Below are positions 9,000 to 17,389 of a stretch of 64,000 nucleotides of DNA, piece by piece. The translations under genes were made by a program, and so were the position numbers. The first letter of the stretch is position 1, and each line of letters begins with the position of its first letter. This DNA is from Nocardia acidivorans NBRC 108247. Its GTDB lineage: Bacteria > Actinomycetota > Actinomycetes > Mycobacteriales > Mycobacteriaceae. A model generated the notes under the pieces. The model was not told the DNA's origin. It made no database searches and saw only the letters and a program-made list of their open reading frames with translations. Location: contig NZ_BDAW01000036.1 of NCBI RefSeq assembly GCF_001625085.1, positions 1 through 64,000 on the forward strand, in the 5' to 3' direction.

Positions 9000-9609
9000 C
9001 CACCACATAGTCGGCCACGATCTCGATCAGCATGGGCCGCTCCACCCGCAGGCCGCCGTTCAGCCAGACCAGAATGAGTTCGGCGGCCCCGCCGGTGATG
9101 AATTGCGCCAGCGCGGTCAGCGCGGTGTCGTCGCCCTCCGGAATGTCGAGCAGTATGCGGGCCTGCTCGATGATCGTCTCGGCGACCCGGCGCATGCCCT
9201 CGAAGCGCATGCGCATGAGCGCCTCGCTGCCGTACGCCTGCGCGAAGGCGATCTGCGCGCGCCGCGGATCATCGGTGACGGCGATGATGAGTGCCGCGAC
9301 ACCGGCGCGAATCTTGACCTCGGGTGCGCCCGGCGTCTCGATCATGGTGGCACGGGCCGTGTCCAGTGCCGCGGTCTGCACCTCGTCCAGCAGCGCCGCT
9401 GCCAAAGCGTCCAGATCACTGAAGGATTCGTAGAAGAAGCGCGGCCCCACCCGCGCCTGTTCGCAGACCCCGCGCACGGTCAGCGCGGCCAGGCCCTGGG
9501 TGCCGACGATATCCAGCGCGGCGTCCAGCAGGCGCCGCCGCCGCTGATCCCTGCGCTCATCGGTGGAGGTTCCGCGATAGGTCCCGCTGAAAGTTCGCGT
9601 CACCTTCAC
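8956..9609 (-). CDS. TetR family transcriptional regulator
   Basis: 217 residues. The helix-turn-helix region is RRRLLDAALDIVGTQGLAAL followed by VRGVCEQARVGPRFFYESFS; the C-terminal part is all-helical. The start codon is GTG at 9609 with no clear ribosome site, so a leaderless message or GTG 9603 is possible. It is divergent from the P450 gene across two inverted repeats and probably controls it and itself. Confidence 0.85.
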   Translation of the reverse strand: MKVTRTFSGTYRGTSTDERRDQRRRRLLDAALDIVGTQGLAALTVRGVCEQARVGPRFFYESFSDLDALAAALLDEVQTAALDTARATMIETPGAPEVKIRAGVAALIIAVTDDPRRAQIAFAQAYGSEALMRMRFEGMRRVAETIIEQARILLDIPEGDDTALTALAQFITGGAAELILVWLNGGLRVERPMLIEIVADYVVAMVDRLPGTAEKLR

Positions 9610-9627
9610 AGCTTGGCACAGATATCG

Positions 9628-9659
9628 GGAAACGACCGTTTACGGAAACAGGCGTTTCC
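9628..9659. promoter_or_regulatory. two adjacent inverted repeats between tetR and the P450 gene
   Basis: AAACG-AC-CGTTT (9630-9641) and GGAAAC-AGGC-GTTTCC (9644-9659) are both perfect palindromes and share the GAAACG/CGTTT half-site. The second ends 14 bases before the P450 ATG. They most likely bind the divergent TetR protein. Confidence 0.65.
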
Positions 9660-9673
9660 GCTACCGTGGATAC

Positions 9674-11092
9674 ATGGTGCCTCGTAGAGCCGTTCTGAAC
9701 CATCGAATTCAGTGCCGGGCGGCCGGGGTGCTGGAGCGCTACCCCTCCGCGCCGCGCGCCCTGGCCACCCCGCCGCCGGGCAGCGGGCTCAAACCGGTGA
9801 TGGGTGATTTCGGCCCGCCCGGCATCGGCCATATCGTGGGTCAGCTCGCCGATCCGATCGGGTTCTCGCGCAAGCGCATGCGACAGTTCGGCCCGGTGCA
9901 GTGGAGCGGCGGTTTCGGCCGGCGGATCGTGGGGCTGCTGAGTCCGGAGGCGGTCGAGGAACTGGTGCTGGATCGGCAGCACGTGTGGTCGGCCGAACAG
10001 GGCTACGACTTCCTCATCGGACCGTTCTTCCGGGGCGGAATCCTGTTGCGGGACTTCGACGAACACGCCTTCCATCGCCGTATTCTGCAGCAGGCGTTCA
10101 CGCGCTCGCGGCTGATCGGATATCTCGATCTGACCACCCCGCGCATTGCCCGGGGCGTTGACGGCTGGCGGCCCGGCCCGCGCTTCCCGCTCTATGATCA
10201 CGTCAAGGCCATGCTGCTCGAGCAGGCCACCGTGGTCTTCGCCGGGGCTGAACTCGGGCCGGAGGCAACGCGTTTGGGGCACGCCTTCGAAGACGCGGTG
10301 CGCGGCGGACAGGCCATGATGCGCTTCAATGTGCCCGGCGGGACCTGGAGCCGGGGGCTGCGCGGGCGGCAACTGCTGCTGGAGTACTTCCGCCGGGAAC
10401 TGCCCGCCAGGCGCACGGGCGACGGTGACGATCTGTTCAGCGTGCTCTGCCATGCCGAGACCGAGGACGGGGAATCCTTCTCCGATACCGACATCGTCGA
10501 TCATATGATCTTCGTGATGATGGCCGCGCACGACACCAGCACCAACGCCATCTCCATGATGAGCTATGAGCTGGCCCGGAATCCGTGGTGGCAGGAGCGA
10601 TTACGCGCCGAGTCGCAGGCGCTGGGCAAGCCGACCCTGGACTACGCCGATCTCGACCGGCTCACCGGGCTGGAGCTGGCGTTCAAGGAGACGCTGCGCA
10701 TGTACGCGCCGGTCGGGCAGCTGGTGCGCGAATCCATTGCCGATACCGAGATCTCGGGCTACTACATCCCCAAGGGCACGCTGACCATCAGCGGTCCGTA
10801 CGCCATGATGCGCGCAGCGGAGTACTGGAAGAATCCGGACGTCTTCGATCCCGAACGCTTCGGACCCGAACGCGCGGAAGACAAATCCCATCGCTTCGCC
10901 TGGCCGCCGTTCGGCGGCGGCGCGCACAAATGCATCGGCCGGTACTTCGGCGGAATGACGGTCAAGGCGACCATGCATCGCATGCTGTTGAACTACCGCT
11001 GGAGTGTGCCGCGGGACTATCGGGTGCCGCTGGTGGCGGGCACCGGCCCGCAACCGGCGGACGGGCTGCCCATCACCCTCGAGAAGCTCTAG
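9674..11092 (+). CDS. cytochrome P450
   Basis: A soluble haem-thiolate monooxygenase of 472 residues, at the long end for actinobacterial P450s. The I-helix oxygen motif is AAHDTST, the K-helix ExxR is in KETLRMYAP, and the haem loop FGGGAHKCIG places the proximal Cys at about 420. No redox partner gene is adjacent. The substrate is unknown. Its stop overlaps the end of the convergent next gene by four bases. Confidence 0.92.
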   Translation: MVPRRAVLNHRIQCRAAGVLERYPSAPRALATPPPGSGLKPVMGDFGPPGIGHIVGQLADPIGFSRKRMRQFGPVQWSGGFGRRIVGLLSPEAVEELVLDRQHVWSAEQGYDFLIGPFFRGGILLRDFDEHAFHRRILQQAFTRSRLIGYLDLTTPRIARGVDGWRPGPRFPLYDHVKAMLLEQATVVFAGAELGPEATRLGHAFEDAVRGGQAMMRFNVPGGTWSRGLRGRQLLLEYFRRELPARRTGDGDDLFSVLCHAETEDGESFSDTDIVDHMIFVMMAAHDTSTNAISMMSYELARNPWWQERLRAESQALGKPTLDYADLDRLTGLELAFKETLRMYAPVGQLVRESIADTEISGYYIPKGTLTISGPYAMMRAAEYWKNPDVFDPERFGPERAEDKSHRFAWPPFGGGAHKCIGRYFGGMTVKATMHRMLLNYRWSVPRDYRVPLVAGTGPQPADGLPITLEKL

Positions 11093-12099
11093 CGCACATC
11101 CCGCGGCACGCCGAGTTCCATATCGAGATAACGCAATTCGGGATCGCGGCGCTTTCCGTTGCGGAACGCCCGGAACACCAGATCCTGCGGATGCCGCACC
11201 GCGAACACCTCGCGGAAGGTGGTCACCGTGCGCCGGGGCGTATCGAACAGTCGCGGGTTGTATCCGGTCTGGGCGACCGGCCCCTCCCAGATGAGCGCCG
11301 CCCCGCCGGGCACGCTGTGCGGGGCGAAGCTCCAGCCCAATTCCCGCATGCGCCGGTCGAATTCGCTCGCGCCGAGCCCGGCCACATCCCAGCCGCTGGC
11401 CTCGTTGAACAGTTGCCGCCCGTGCAGGAATTGCACGAAGCAGGGATCCGGGCCGGGATGCGGGGTGCTGAGATTGATCACGCCGTCCCAGGGCAGTGTG
11501 GTGAGCGCCCAGGCCAGCCGGGTCTCGAAATCCTCCCAGTCGGCGCACAGGACGGGCGCGTCACGCTCACTGGGTCGCTCGGGGGCCAGGCCGTAGTCGC
11601 CGACGGTATCGGGCGCGTCCAGGCTCCAGGCGGTGAAGCGCAGCCTTTCCGGGCGCATGCCCAGGCCGCGGCGCAATACCGTCACAATCGATTCCGCGAT
11701 GCGCTTGCGCTGTTCGATACTCGCCCCGTGTCGCCAGCCGGTGCTCCACTCGCGGGCGGTGCGCGGTTGTTCACGGACCCGCTGTACCGCGCGCCACTGC
11801 GCATCCGGTGTGGCGGAGTCGGTTTCGAGCGGCAGCGGGCACGGATCCCAGATGCCCTCGGGCTGGATGCGCAGCACCGAGACGAGCCGGTCGGCGTCTG
11901 CGGGCTCGGGCGGCACCGCGACGACGGCCTCGATATCGCTGCCCTGTTTGGCGAAATGTATGTGCCGCCCGGTGCTTTCATCGCGTACTTGGATGAATCG
12001 CGGATTCCACTCCAGTCCGAACTGATCGGCCTCCTCGTCCTCCTCCTCCAGGAAGAACGGCAGCCACTTCAGTAGTACATCCCAACCCTCTGTACCCAT
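11089..12099 (-). CDS. TY-Chap-like domain protein of unknown function
   Basis: 336 residues, Trp-rich, soluble, with an acidic N-terminus (FFLEEEDEEADQFGLEWN). The middle (FETRLAWALTTLPWDGVINL, then PCFVQFLHGRQLFNEASG and MRELGWSF) resembles the TY-Chap (type III secretion/YbjN chaperone-like) domain of actinobacterial proteins. This is a weak match by eye. GGAGGG stands before ATG 12099. Confidence 0.55.
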   Translation of the reverse strand: MGTEGWDVLLKWLPFFLEEEDEEADQFGLEWNPRFIQVRDESTGRHIHFAKQGSDIEAVVAVPPEPADADRLVSVLRIQPEGIWDPCPLPLETDSATPDAQWRAVQRVREQPRTAREWSTGWRHGASIEQRKRIAESIVTVLRRGLGMRPERLRFTAWSLDAPDTVGDYGLAPERPSERDAPVLCADWEDFETRLAWALTTLPWDGVINLSTPHPGPDPCFVQFLHGRQLFNEASGWDVAGLGASEFDRRMRELGWSFAPHSVPGGAALIWEGPVAQTGYNPRLFDTPRRTVTTFREVFAVRHPQDLVFRAFRNGKRRDPELRYLDMELGVPRDVR

Positions 12100-12187
12100 A
12101 TTCGCCTCCCTCCAGGCCGTCCGCCAACCTACCGGGCGGTACAGCGCGACGCCCGGCCATGGGTACCGGACAGTATGCCCGGCGTGG

Positions 12188-12201
12188 TAGAACCTGTTCT
12201 A
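12188..12201. promoter_or_regulatory. KstR-type operator
   Basis: TAGAACCTGTTCTA fits the TnnAACnnGTTnnA palindrome published for KstR, the TetR repressor of cholesterol catabolism in mycobacteria and rhodococci, at every fixed position, and has perfect six-base arms. It ends 22 bases before the ATG of the 5-alpha-reductase-type gene. Confidence 0.75.
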
Positions 12202-12223
12202 GTTTTTCGACGAAGGACCCTGA

Positions 12224-13015
12224 ATGAACTGGTACACCGGTAACACCGTTTATGACACCGTCTTGACGATTGCGTTCGGATTCTCCGCGTTCGTGCTGGT
12301 GGGAGGTTTGTTCGGGCAGAGCCCGTACGGCCGCTTCGCCACCGCCAAACTCGGGCTCAACCTCAATCCGAAGCTGGGCTGGTGGCTGATGGAGATTCCG
12401 GCCACCGTGGTCTTCGCGGTCGCCTACCTCAGCGGTCCGAACCGATTCGAGCCGACTTCCCTGGTGCTGGCGGCCATCTGGATTCTGCACTACGCCAATC
12501 GCGGCTGGTTCTTCCCCCTCTCGATTCGCCAGGTGCCCGGTAAGACGAGCAGTTTCAATGTCTCGGTGCTCGGTATGGGCATGTTCGTCACCGCCCTGCA
12601 CGGCTACCTCAATGGTGCGCTTTTCAGCCACGACTATCTGGGGCGGTACGGCACCGACTGGCTGACCGATCCGCGTTTCCTGATCGGGCTCGTCATCTAT
12701 CTGAGCGGATTCGCGCTGCTGACCAGCTCGGAGTGGATCGTTCGCAATCTTCGCGACAAAAATGATCCGGGCGCGACGGAGTACAAGATCCCATTCGGCC
12801 TGGGCTTCCGATTCGTCACCAGCCCGACCTATCTGGGCGAGCTGCTGGCCTGGGCGGGCTTCGCGATCCTGACGTGGGCGCTGCCCGGCGTGGTCATCTT
12901 CCTGATCACCTTCGGCAATCTGGTGCCGCGCGCCTTCGCCACGCATACCTGGTACCGGGAGAAGTTCGCCGACTATCCGGCGGAGCGAAAAGCGCTGGTG
13001 CCCTTCGTGATCTGA
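12224..13015 (+). CDS. steroid 5-alpha-reductase-family integral membrane enzyme
   Basis: 263 residues with about six hydrophobic segments. The C-terminal part (TSPTYLGELLAWAGFAILTW, then HTWYREKFADYPAERKALVP) has the signature of the steroid 5-alpha-reductase C-terminal domain, which reduces a double bond conjugated to a carbonyl with NADPH. ATG 12224 follows GAAGGA. The KstR-type box upstream supports a sterol-related role, but the substrate is not shown. Confidence 0.85.
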   Translation: MNWYTGNTVYDTVLTIAFGFSAFVLVGGLFGQSPYGRFATAKLGLNLNPKLGWWLMEIPATVVFAVAYLSGPNRFEPTSLVLAAIWILHYANRGWFFPLSIRQVPGKTSSFNVSVLGMGMFVTALHGYLNGALFSHDYLGRYGTDWLTDPRFLIGLVIYLSGFALLTSSEWIVRNLRDKNDPGATEYKIPFGLGFRFVTSPTYLGELLAWAGFAILTWALPGVVIFLITFGNLVPRAFATHTWYREKFADYPAERKALVPFVI

Positions 13016-13025
13016 GCGCGACACG

Positions 13026-14300
13026 CTAGCGCCCCTGGCGCGCCGCCTTATCGCGATACATGGCGGAGTCCACGGCGTGCATGAGCTCATCGATGGCGGT
13101 GGAATGCGTATCCACCAGTGCGGTACCGATACTCGCGCCCACCGTCACCGAAAGCCCTGCCACGTCGAAGGGTTCGCGCAGCGCCGCCAGGATCTTGTTC
13201 GATACCGCGGTCAATTCCGCTCTGCCCGTGCACTCCTCGACCAGCACGATGAACTCGTCCCCGCCCAGGCGGGCCGCCACCGCGTTCTCCGGCAGGGCCG
13301 CGCGCAGGCGCTGCGCCACATCGCAGAGCACCCGGTCACCGGCGGTGTGGCCGCGCCGGTCGTTGATCTCCTTGAACCCGTCCAGATCCAGATAGATCAC
13401 GCCCACCTGGCCGTCGGCCGCGGCGAGCCGATCGAAGAAGAGCAGTCGATTCGGCAGACCGGTCAGCGAATCGTGGTGCGCGTCGTACCAGAGTTGATCG
13501 GCGAGCTGTTTGCGCTCGGTGACATCGACGGTCACGCCGATCAGGAAGCGCGGCTTGCCCGCACTGTCGCGGATCACCGACATGGACAGGTCGACAATGG
13601 TCACCGAACCATCGGGCCGGGTGTGCACGGTCTCGGTGCGGAAACTCTCCACCTGCCCGGTGAGCAACTGCTGGAAACGCTCGAAGGCGCTGCCGATATT
13701 GATCGGGCCGAGGATATCGGCGACCGACCGGCCCGGCATCAAATGTGCTGGGACGCCCAGGGTTTCGGCCATGGCGCTGTTCACGTCCACCACCAGGCCG
13801 GTAGTGATGTCGATGGTGCCGATACCGACGGACGCGCCGTCGAAGATGGCCTGGAAGCGGGCCTCGGACAACTGCCGTTTGGCCTCGGCCTCGCGGGCCG
13901 CGTCCAGGACCGCCGCCATGGTGCTTTCCTGTTCGGTCAGTGCGGCATTGCGCAATCCGGCCGTGAACGCGGCGGCGAATTCGGCGGCCACATCGACGGC
14001 GCGATCGCGCACCACATCACCGTCGGGCGCGTCCGGACCGGCGCAGACCGCCCGCACCAGATCCTTGCAGAGCACCAGCACCGAACGGTGCACGGCGAGC
14101 GGGTCCCGGTAATTCGCCGCGACCAGCGCCTCGGCGGCCTCGCGGGCCACCTTGGTATCGACCGTACCGCGCACCGCGTCGATCAGACCGGCGGCATAGG
14201 GGTCCAGGAGCCGCTCGACCTGGGCGCGGGTGAGCGTCGGCGCGACCGCGCCGTCGAGCATGGCCGCCCACCGTACCGCCAGATCGTGTGCTGCTCCCAC
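13026..14300 (-). CDS. PAS-GGDEF diguanylate cyclase
   Basis: 424 residues. An N-terminal helical sensor region (about 1-140) precedes a PAS domain (about 150-265, ending in VTVDVTERKQL) and a GGDEF domain (about 275-420). The active-site loop RLGGDEFIVL is intact, around residue 346, so c-di-GMP synthesis is expected. The RxxD inhibitory site normally found five residues before the loop is absent (PENA there), so product inhibition through it is unlikely. There is no EAL or HD-GYP domain. The start is GTG 14300 with a weak ribosome site. Confidence 0.88.
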   Translation of the reverse strand: MGAAHDLAVRWAAMLDGAVAPTLTRAQVERLLDPYAAGLIDAVRGTVDTKVAREAAEALVAANYRDPLAVHRSVLVLCKDLVRAVCAGPDAPDGDVVRDRAVDVAAEFAAAFTAGLRNAALTEQESTMAAVLDAAREAEAKRQLSEARFQAIFDGASVGIGTIDITTGLVVDVNSAMAETLGVPAHLMPGRSVADILGPINIGSAFERFQQLLTGQVESFRTETVHTRPDGSVTIVDLSMSVIRDSAGKPRFLIGVTVDVTERKQLADQLWYDAHHDSLTGLPNRLLFFDRLAAADGQVGVIYLDLDGFKEINDRRGHTAGDRVLCDVAQRLRAALPENAVAARLGGDEFIVLVEECTGRAELTAVSNKILAALREPFDVAGLSVTVGASIGTALVDTHSTAIDELMHAVDSAMYRDKAARQGR

Positions 14301-14334
14301 CTGAGACCCCCTGCCTCGAAACCCCTACTCCCGC

Positions 14335-15144
14335 TCAGGATTTGCGGCCGACACCAGCCAAACCCAGAGAGCGCCCGGGTGTTTCGTGTTGATCGAGATC
14401 GGACTCCGGTCGCCACAGCGGTAATTCGACCACGCCGGGCTCCACCAGTTCCCAGCCCTCGAAGAAGGCGGTGATCTCCTCGCGGGACCGGAAGTGGATA
14501 CCGACCTTGCTCTGGTCGGCGGCGTTCGCACCCAGCTTGGCCGCGTCCTCGGGGCGGGTCGCGGTGGTGAGGTGCGAGATGGCCACATAGCTGCCCGCGG
14601 GCACCGCGGCATGCAGAGCGGCGACCGTTTCACCCGGACGATCGTCGGCGCCGAGCAGGTGCAGGACCGCGAAGAGCAGGACGCCGACCGGACGCTCGAA
14701 ATCGATAATGCCGGTCTCCTGGGCGGCGGCCAGCAGTTCGGCCGGTTTACGCAGGTCCGCCTCGATGGCGGTGGCACCCGGATTTCCCCGCAGGATCGCG
14801 CGCGCGTGCGCGACGGCCACCGGATCGATGTCGACGTACAACACGCGGGAGTTCGGATCGATCTCCTGCGCCACCTCGTGCACATTGCCCGCGGTCGGAA
14901 TGCCGGAGCCGATATCGAAGAATTGGGTCACGCCCTGATCCATCAGGAAGCGGACCGCGCGGCGCAGGAACGCGCGATTGCTCAGTGCCACCCGAGGCAG
15001 GTCCGGAACGAGAGCTTTGCCCATTTCCGCGGCGCGCCGGTCGATCTCGAAGTTGTGCGAGCCACCCAGCAGTGCGTCATACATGCGAGCAGGGCTCGCC
15101 TGCGCCATGTCCACACCCTCCGGGGCCCATGCCGGTCTTTCCAT
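14335..15144 (-). CDS. SAM-dependent methyltransferase, DUF574 family
   Basis: 269 residues. Typical DUF574 features are PARMYDALLGGSHNFEIDRR at 18-37, FFDIGSGIPTAGNVHEVAQ (the SAM-binding glycine loop) and VLYVDIDPVAVAHAR. This family is abundant in actinobacteria and its substrates are mostly unknown. GGAGGG lies before ATG 15144. Confidence 0.88.
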   Translation of the reverse strand: MERPAWAPEGVDMAQASPARMYDALLGGSHNFEIDRRAAEMGKALVPDLPRVALSNRAFLRRAVRFLMDQGVTQFFDIGSGIPTAGNVHEVAQEIDPNSRVLYVDIDPVAVAHARAILRGNPGATAIEADLRKPAELLAAAQETGIIDFERPVGVLLFAVLHLLGADDRPGETVAALHAAVPAGSYVAISHLTTATRPEDAAKLGANAADQSKVGIHFRSREEITAFFEGWELVEPGVVELPLWRPESDLDQHETPGRSLGLAGVGRKS

Positions 15145-15259
15145 CCTGCACCCTCCCGCAATCGATCGAACCCGGCCGGAAGAACCCGTTTTCGGATCAC
15201 CCGGACAGTCACCGCGATGTTAGCCCGGGTTCTCCAGAAATCCTGTAGCGGCATCGATC

Positions 15260-15991
15260 TCAGGGCAGGGGCACTCCGGCCAACAGCAACCGCGCGCCCA
15301 GCACCAGCGAGCCCAATGCCACCAATGCGAACACCACCACCCACACTAGTCCGGGGATGTGCGTGAGGTGTGCCAGCTGATCGGCGTCGGAGTTCGGCTC
15401 ATGGCGGCGATTGCGCTGCAACTCGATCACCGGGCGCACCGCGGCCAGCAGCAGGAACCAGGCGGCGAAGTAGGCGAGTCCGGCCTGGGTCTGATCGGTG
15501 CCGAACCAGGACACCGCGAAGAGGATGCCGCCGACCACGAAGATGGAGAGCAGACCATACCAATTGCGCACCTTCACCAGCAGGACCAGCAGTAATGCGA
15601 TGGTCAGCCAGAGCATCAGCGTGATGCGGTGCGCGCCCAGGAGTCCGGCATAGGCCAGGCCCAGCAGGGCGGGGGCGGGATATCCGGCGGCGCTGGTCAG
15701 GATCATGCCCAGGCCGTACGGTTTTCCGCTGGAGACGGTGAGTCCGGAAGTGTCCGAGTGCAAACGGATGCTGTTGAGTCGCCGGCCGGTCAGCAGCGCG
15801 GTGAAGGCGTGCCCGCCCTCGTGCGCGATGGTCACCACATTGCGCACCAGCCGCCAGGTCGGCCGGAACGCCACCAGTAGCAGGGCGATCACTCCGGTCA
15901 CGATCACCAATTGCCACGGCGGTGCGGACTGGGTGGTGGTCAGTCGATCCACGATCGAGCTGCCGTGTTCGACGAACTCTGCGCTGTGCAT
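15260..15991 (-). CDS. M50-like integral membrane metallopeptidase
   Basis: 243 residues with multiple membrane segments. AHEGGHAF (about 59-66) is the HExxH zinc motif of site-2-protease-type enzymes, placed in the first third, and the rest is strongly hydrophobic. No PDZ domain is present. The family is common in actinobacteria and its substrate is unknown. ATG 15989-15991 was preferred to one 12 codons upstream because MHSAEFVEHG leads directly into the first membrane segment. Confidence 0.72.
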   Translation of the reverse strand: MHSAEFVEHGSSIVDRLTTTQSAPPWQLVIVTGVIALLLVAFRPTWRLVRNVVTIAHEGGHAFTALLTGRRLNSIRLHSDTSGLTVSSGKPYGLGMILTSAAGYPAPALLGLAYAGLLGAHRITLMLWLTIALLLVLLVKVRNWYGLLSIFVVGGILFAVSWFGTDQTQAGLAYFAAWFLLLAAVRPVIELQRNRRHEPNSDADQLAHLTHIPGLVWVVVFALVALGSLVLGARLLLAGVPLP

Positions 15992-16204
15992 CGCCGAACC
16001 ATAGCGAGTGCGGCTGATCGGGGCCACAGAGCCGGACAGGCGGTCATTCGCGGGGGTTTACGAGCCGCTGCGAATGCGCGAGCGCGGCAACGGTATTCGG
16101 CATGTTGCCGGGGCCGATGGCGGTATTCGCCGGACGCGGGCGGGCGTCGACGCGATAATCGGTGCGGGCCCGGTGCCGGGTTCGGCCGCCGAGAGGAGAC
16201 CAAC

Positions 16205-17371
16205 GTGTCGGACTCGCAGCATCGCAAGACATTCGCGGTGGGCACGCTCACCGGGGTCAATCCGCTCCTGGCCGCGGCGCGGTCGGTGGTGCGGATGGCG
16301 CGGCTCGGGCGATTGGATTCGATCCTCGCGCCGGATCATCTGATCAGCGTGTTCCCCCGGTCGATCTGGGATCCTGATTTCACGGTGCAGGCCAAGACGG
16401 TCGAGAGTCCGGACGCGCAGGTCGACTTCGCGCCGCTGCTCGCGCACCTGGCGGCGGGGGCCGGGCGGGTGCAATTGGGGGTCGGGGTCACCGATCCGCA
16501 TCGGCGGCATCCGGTGCTGTTGGCGCAGACCTTCCTCACGCTCGCGCATATGACCAAGGTGCCGCCCATTCTGGGGATCGGTTCGGGGGAGCGGGAGAAT
16601 CTCGATCCGTACGGATTCACCTGGAATCGTCCGGTCGATCGGTTGGAGGAGGCGCTACAGGTGCTGCGCGCCGCGCTGTCCTCGACCGAGCCGATCGAAT
16701 TCTCCGGGCGTTACTATCAAATCGACAAAGCGCCAATGGATTTGACCTGTCCGCCGCATCGCATGCCGCAGGTGTGGATCGGCGCGCACGGCCCGCGCAT
16801 GCTCGAACTCACCGGGCGGTACGCCGACGGCTGGTATCCCTGGGAATCGCTGTCGCCGGACGAATACGAGCGGCGGCTGAGAGTGGTTCGCAAATCCGCG
16901 GTCACCGCGGGCCGCGATCCGGACGCCATCGTGCCCGCCGCCATGCTCCAGTTCCTCACCGCGCGCACCGAATCCGGCATCAGCCGACTGCTGCGCACCC
17001 CGTCGATGCGCTACGTGGGCCTGTTCGCCTCGGCTGAGGTGTGGGCGCGCTCGGGCGCGAAACATCCTCTGGGCGAAGACTTCCGCGGCCTCATCGACCT
17101 GATGCCGCACCGCCTGAGCAAAACCGAGGTCCGCGAAGCCATTGCCGAAGTCCCCGAAGAGGTCCTGCGCAACTGGCTCATCGTCGGCACCCCGAACCAG
17201 GTCCTGTCCCGCATCCGCGCCCTCGCCGACGCGGGCCTGCGCCACGCCGTAATCCTGCCCTCCGCGGCCCTGGTCTCCCACGCCGACGCGGCCTTCGGCT
17301 ACGCCGTCCTGCTCTGGCTGGCAGCCAAACTCCGCCGCCCCGCACCTCAGCCGGAATCCGATCCGAAGTAA
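16205..17371 (+). CDS. LLM-class flavin-dependent oxidoreductase (luciferase-like)
   Basis: 388 residues with a luciferase-like TIM-barrel pattern: VQLGVGVTDPHRRHPVLLAQ, ILGIGSGERENLDPYGF and VWIGAHGPRMLELTGRYADG. Such proteins use reduced FMN or, in many actinobacteria, F420. The GTG start at 16205 has GAGAGGAG upstream. Alone in its transcript or paired with the next gene 18 bases downstream. Confidence 0.85.
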   Translation: MSDSQHRKTFAVGTLTGVNPLLAAARSVVRMARLGRLDSILAPDHLISVFPRSIWDPDFTVQAKTVESPDAQVDFAPLLAHLAAGAGRVQLGVGVTDPHRRHPVLLAQTFLTLAHMTKVPPILGIGSGERENLDPYGFTWNRPVDRLEEALQVLRAALSSTEPIEFSGRYYQIDKAPMDLTCPPHRMPQVWIGAHGPRMLELTGRYADGWYPWESLSPDEYERRLRVVRKSAVTAGRDPDAIVPAAMLQFLTARTESGISRLLRTPSMRYVGLFASAEVWARSGAKHPLGEDFRGLIDLMPHRLSKTEVREAIAEVPEEVLRNWLIVGTPNQVLSRIRALADAGLRHAVILPSAALVSHADAAFGYAVLLWLAAKLRRPAPQPESDPK

Positions 17372-17389
17372 AGACCTTTTGAATTCTTC

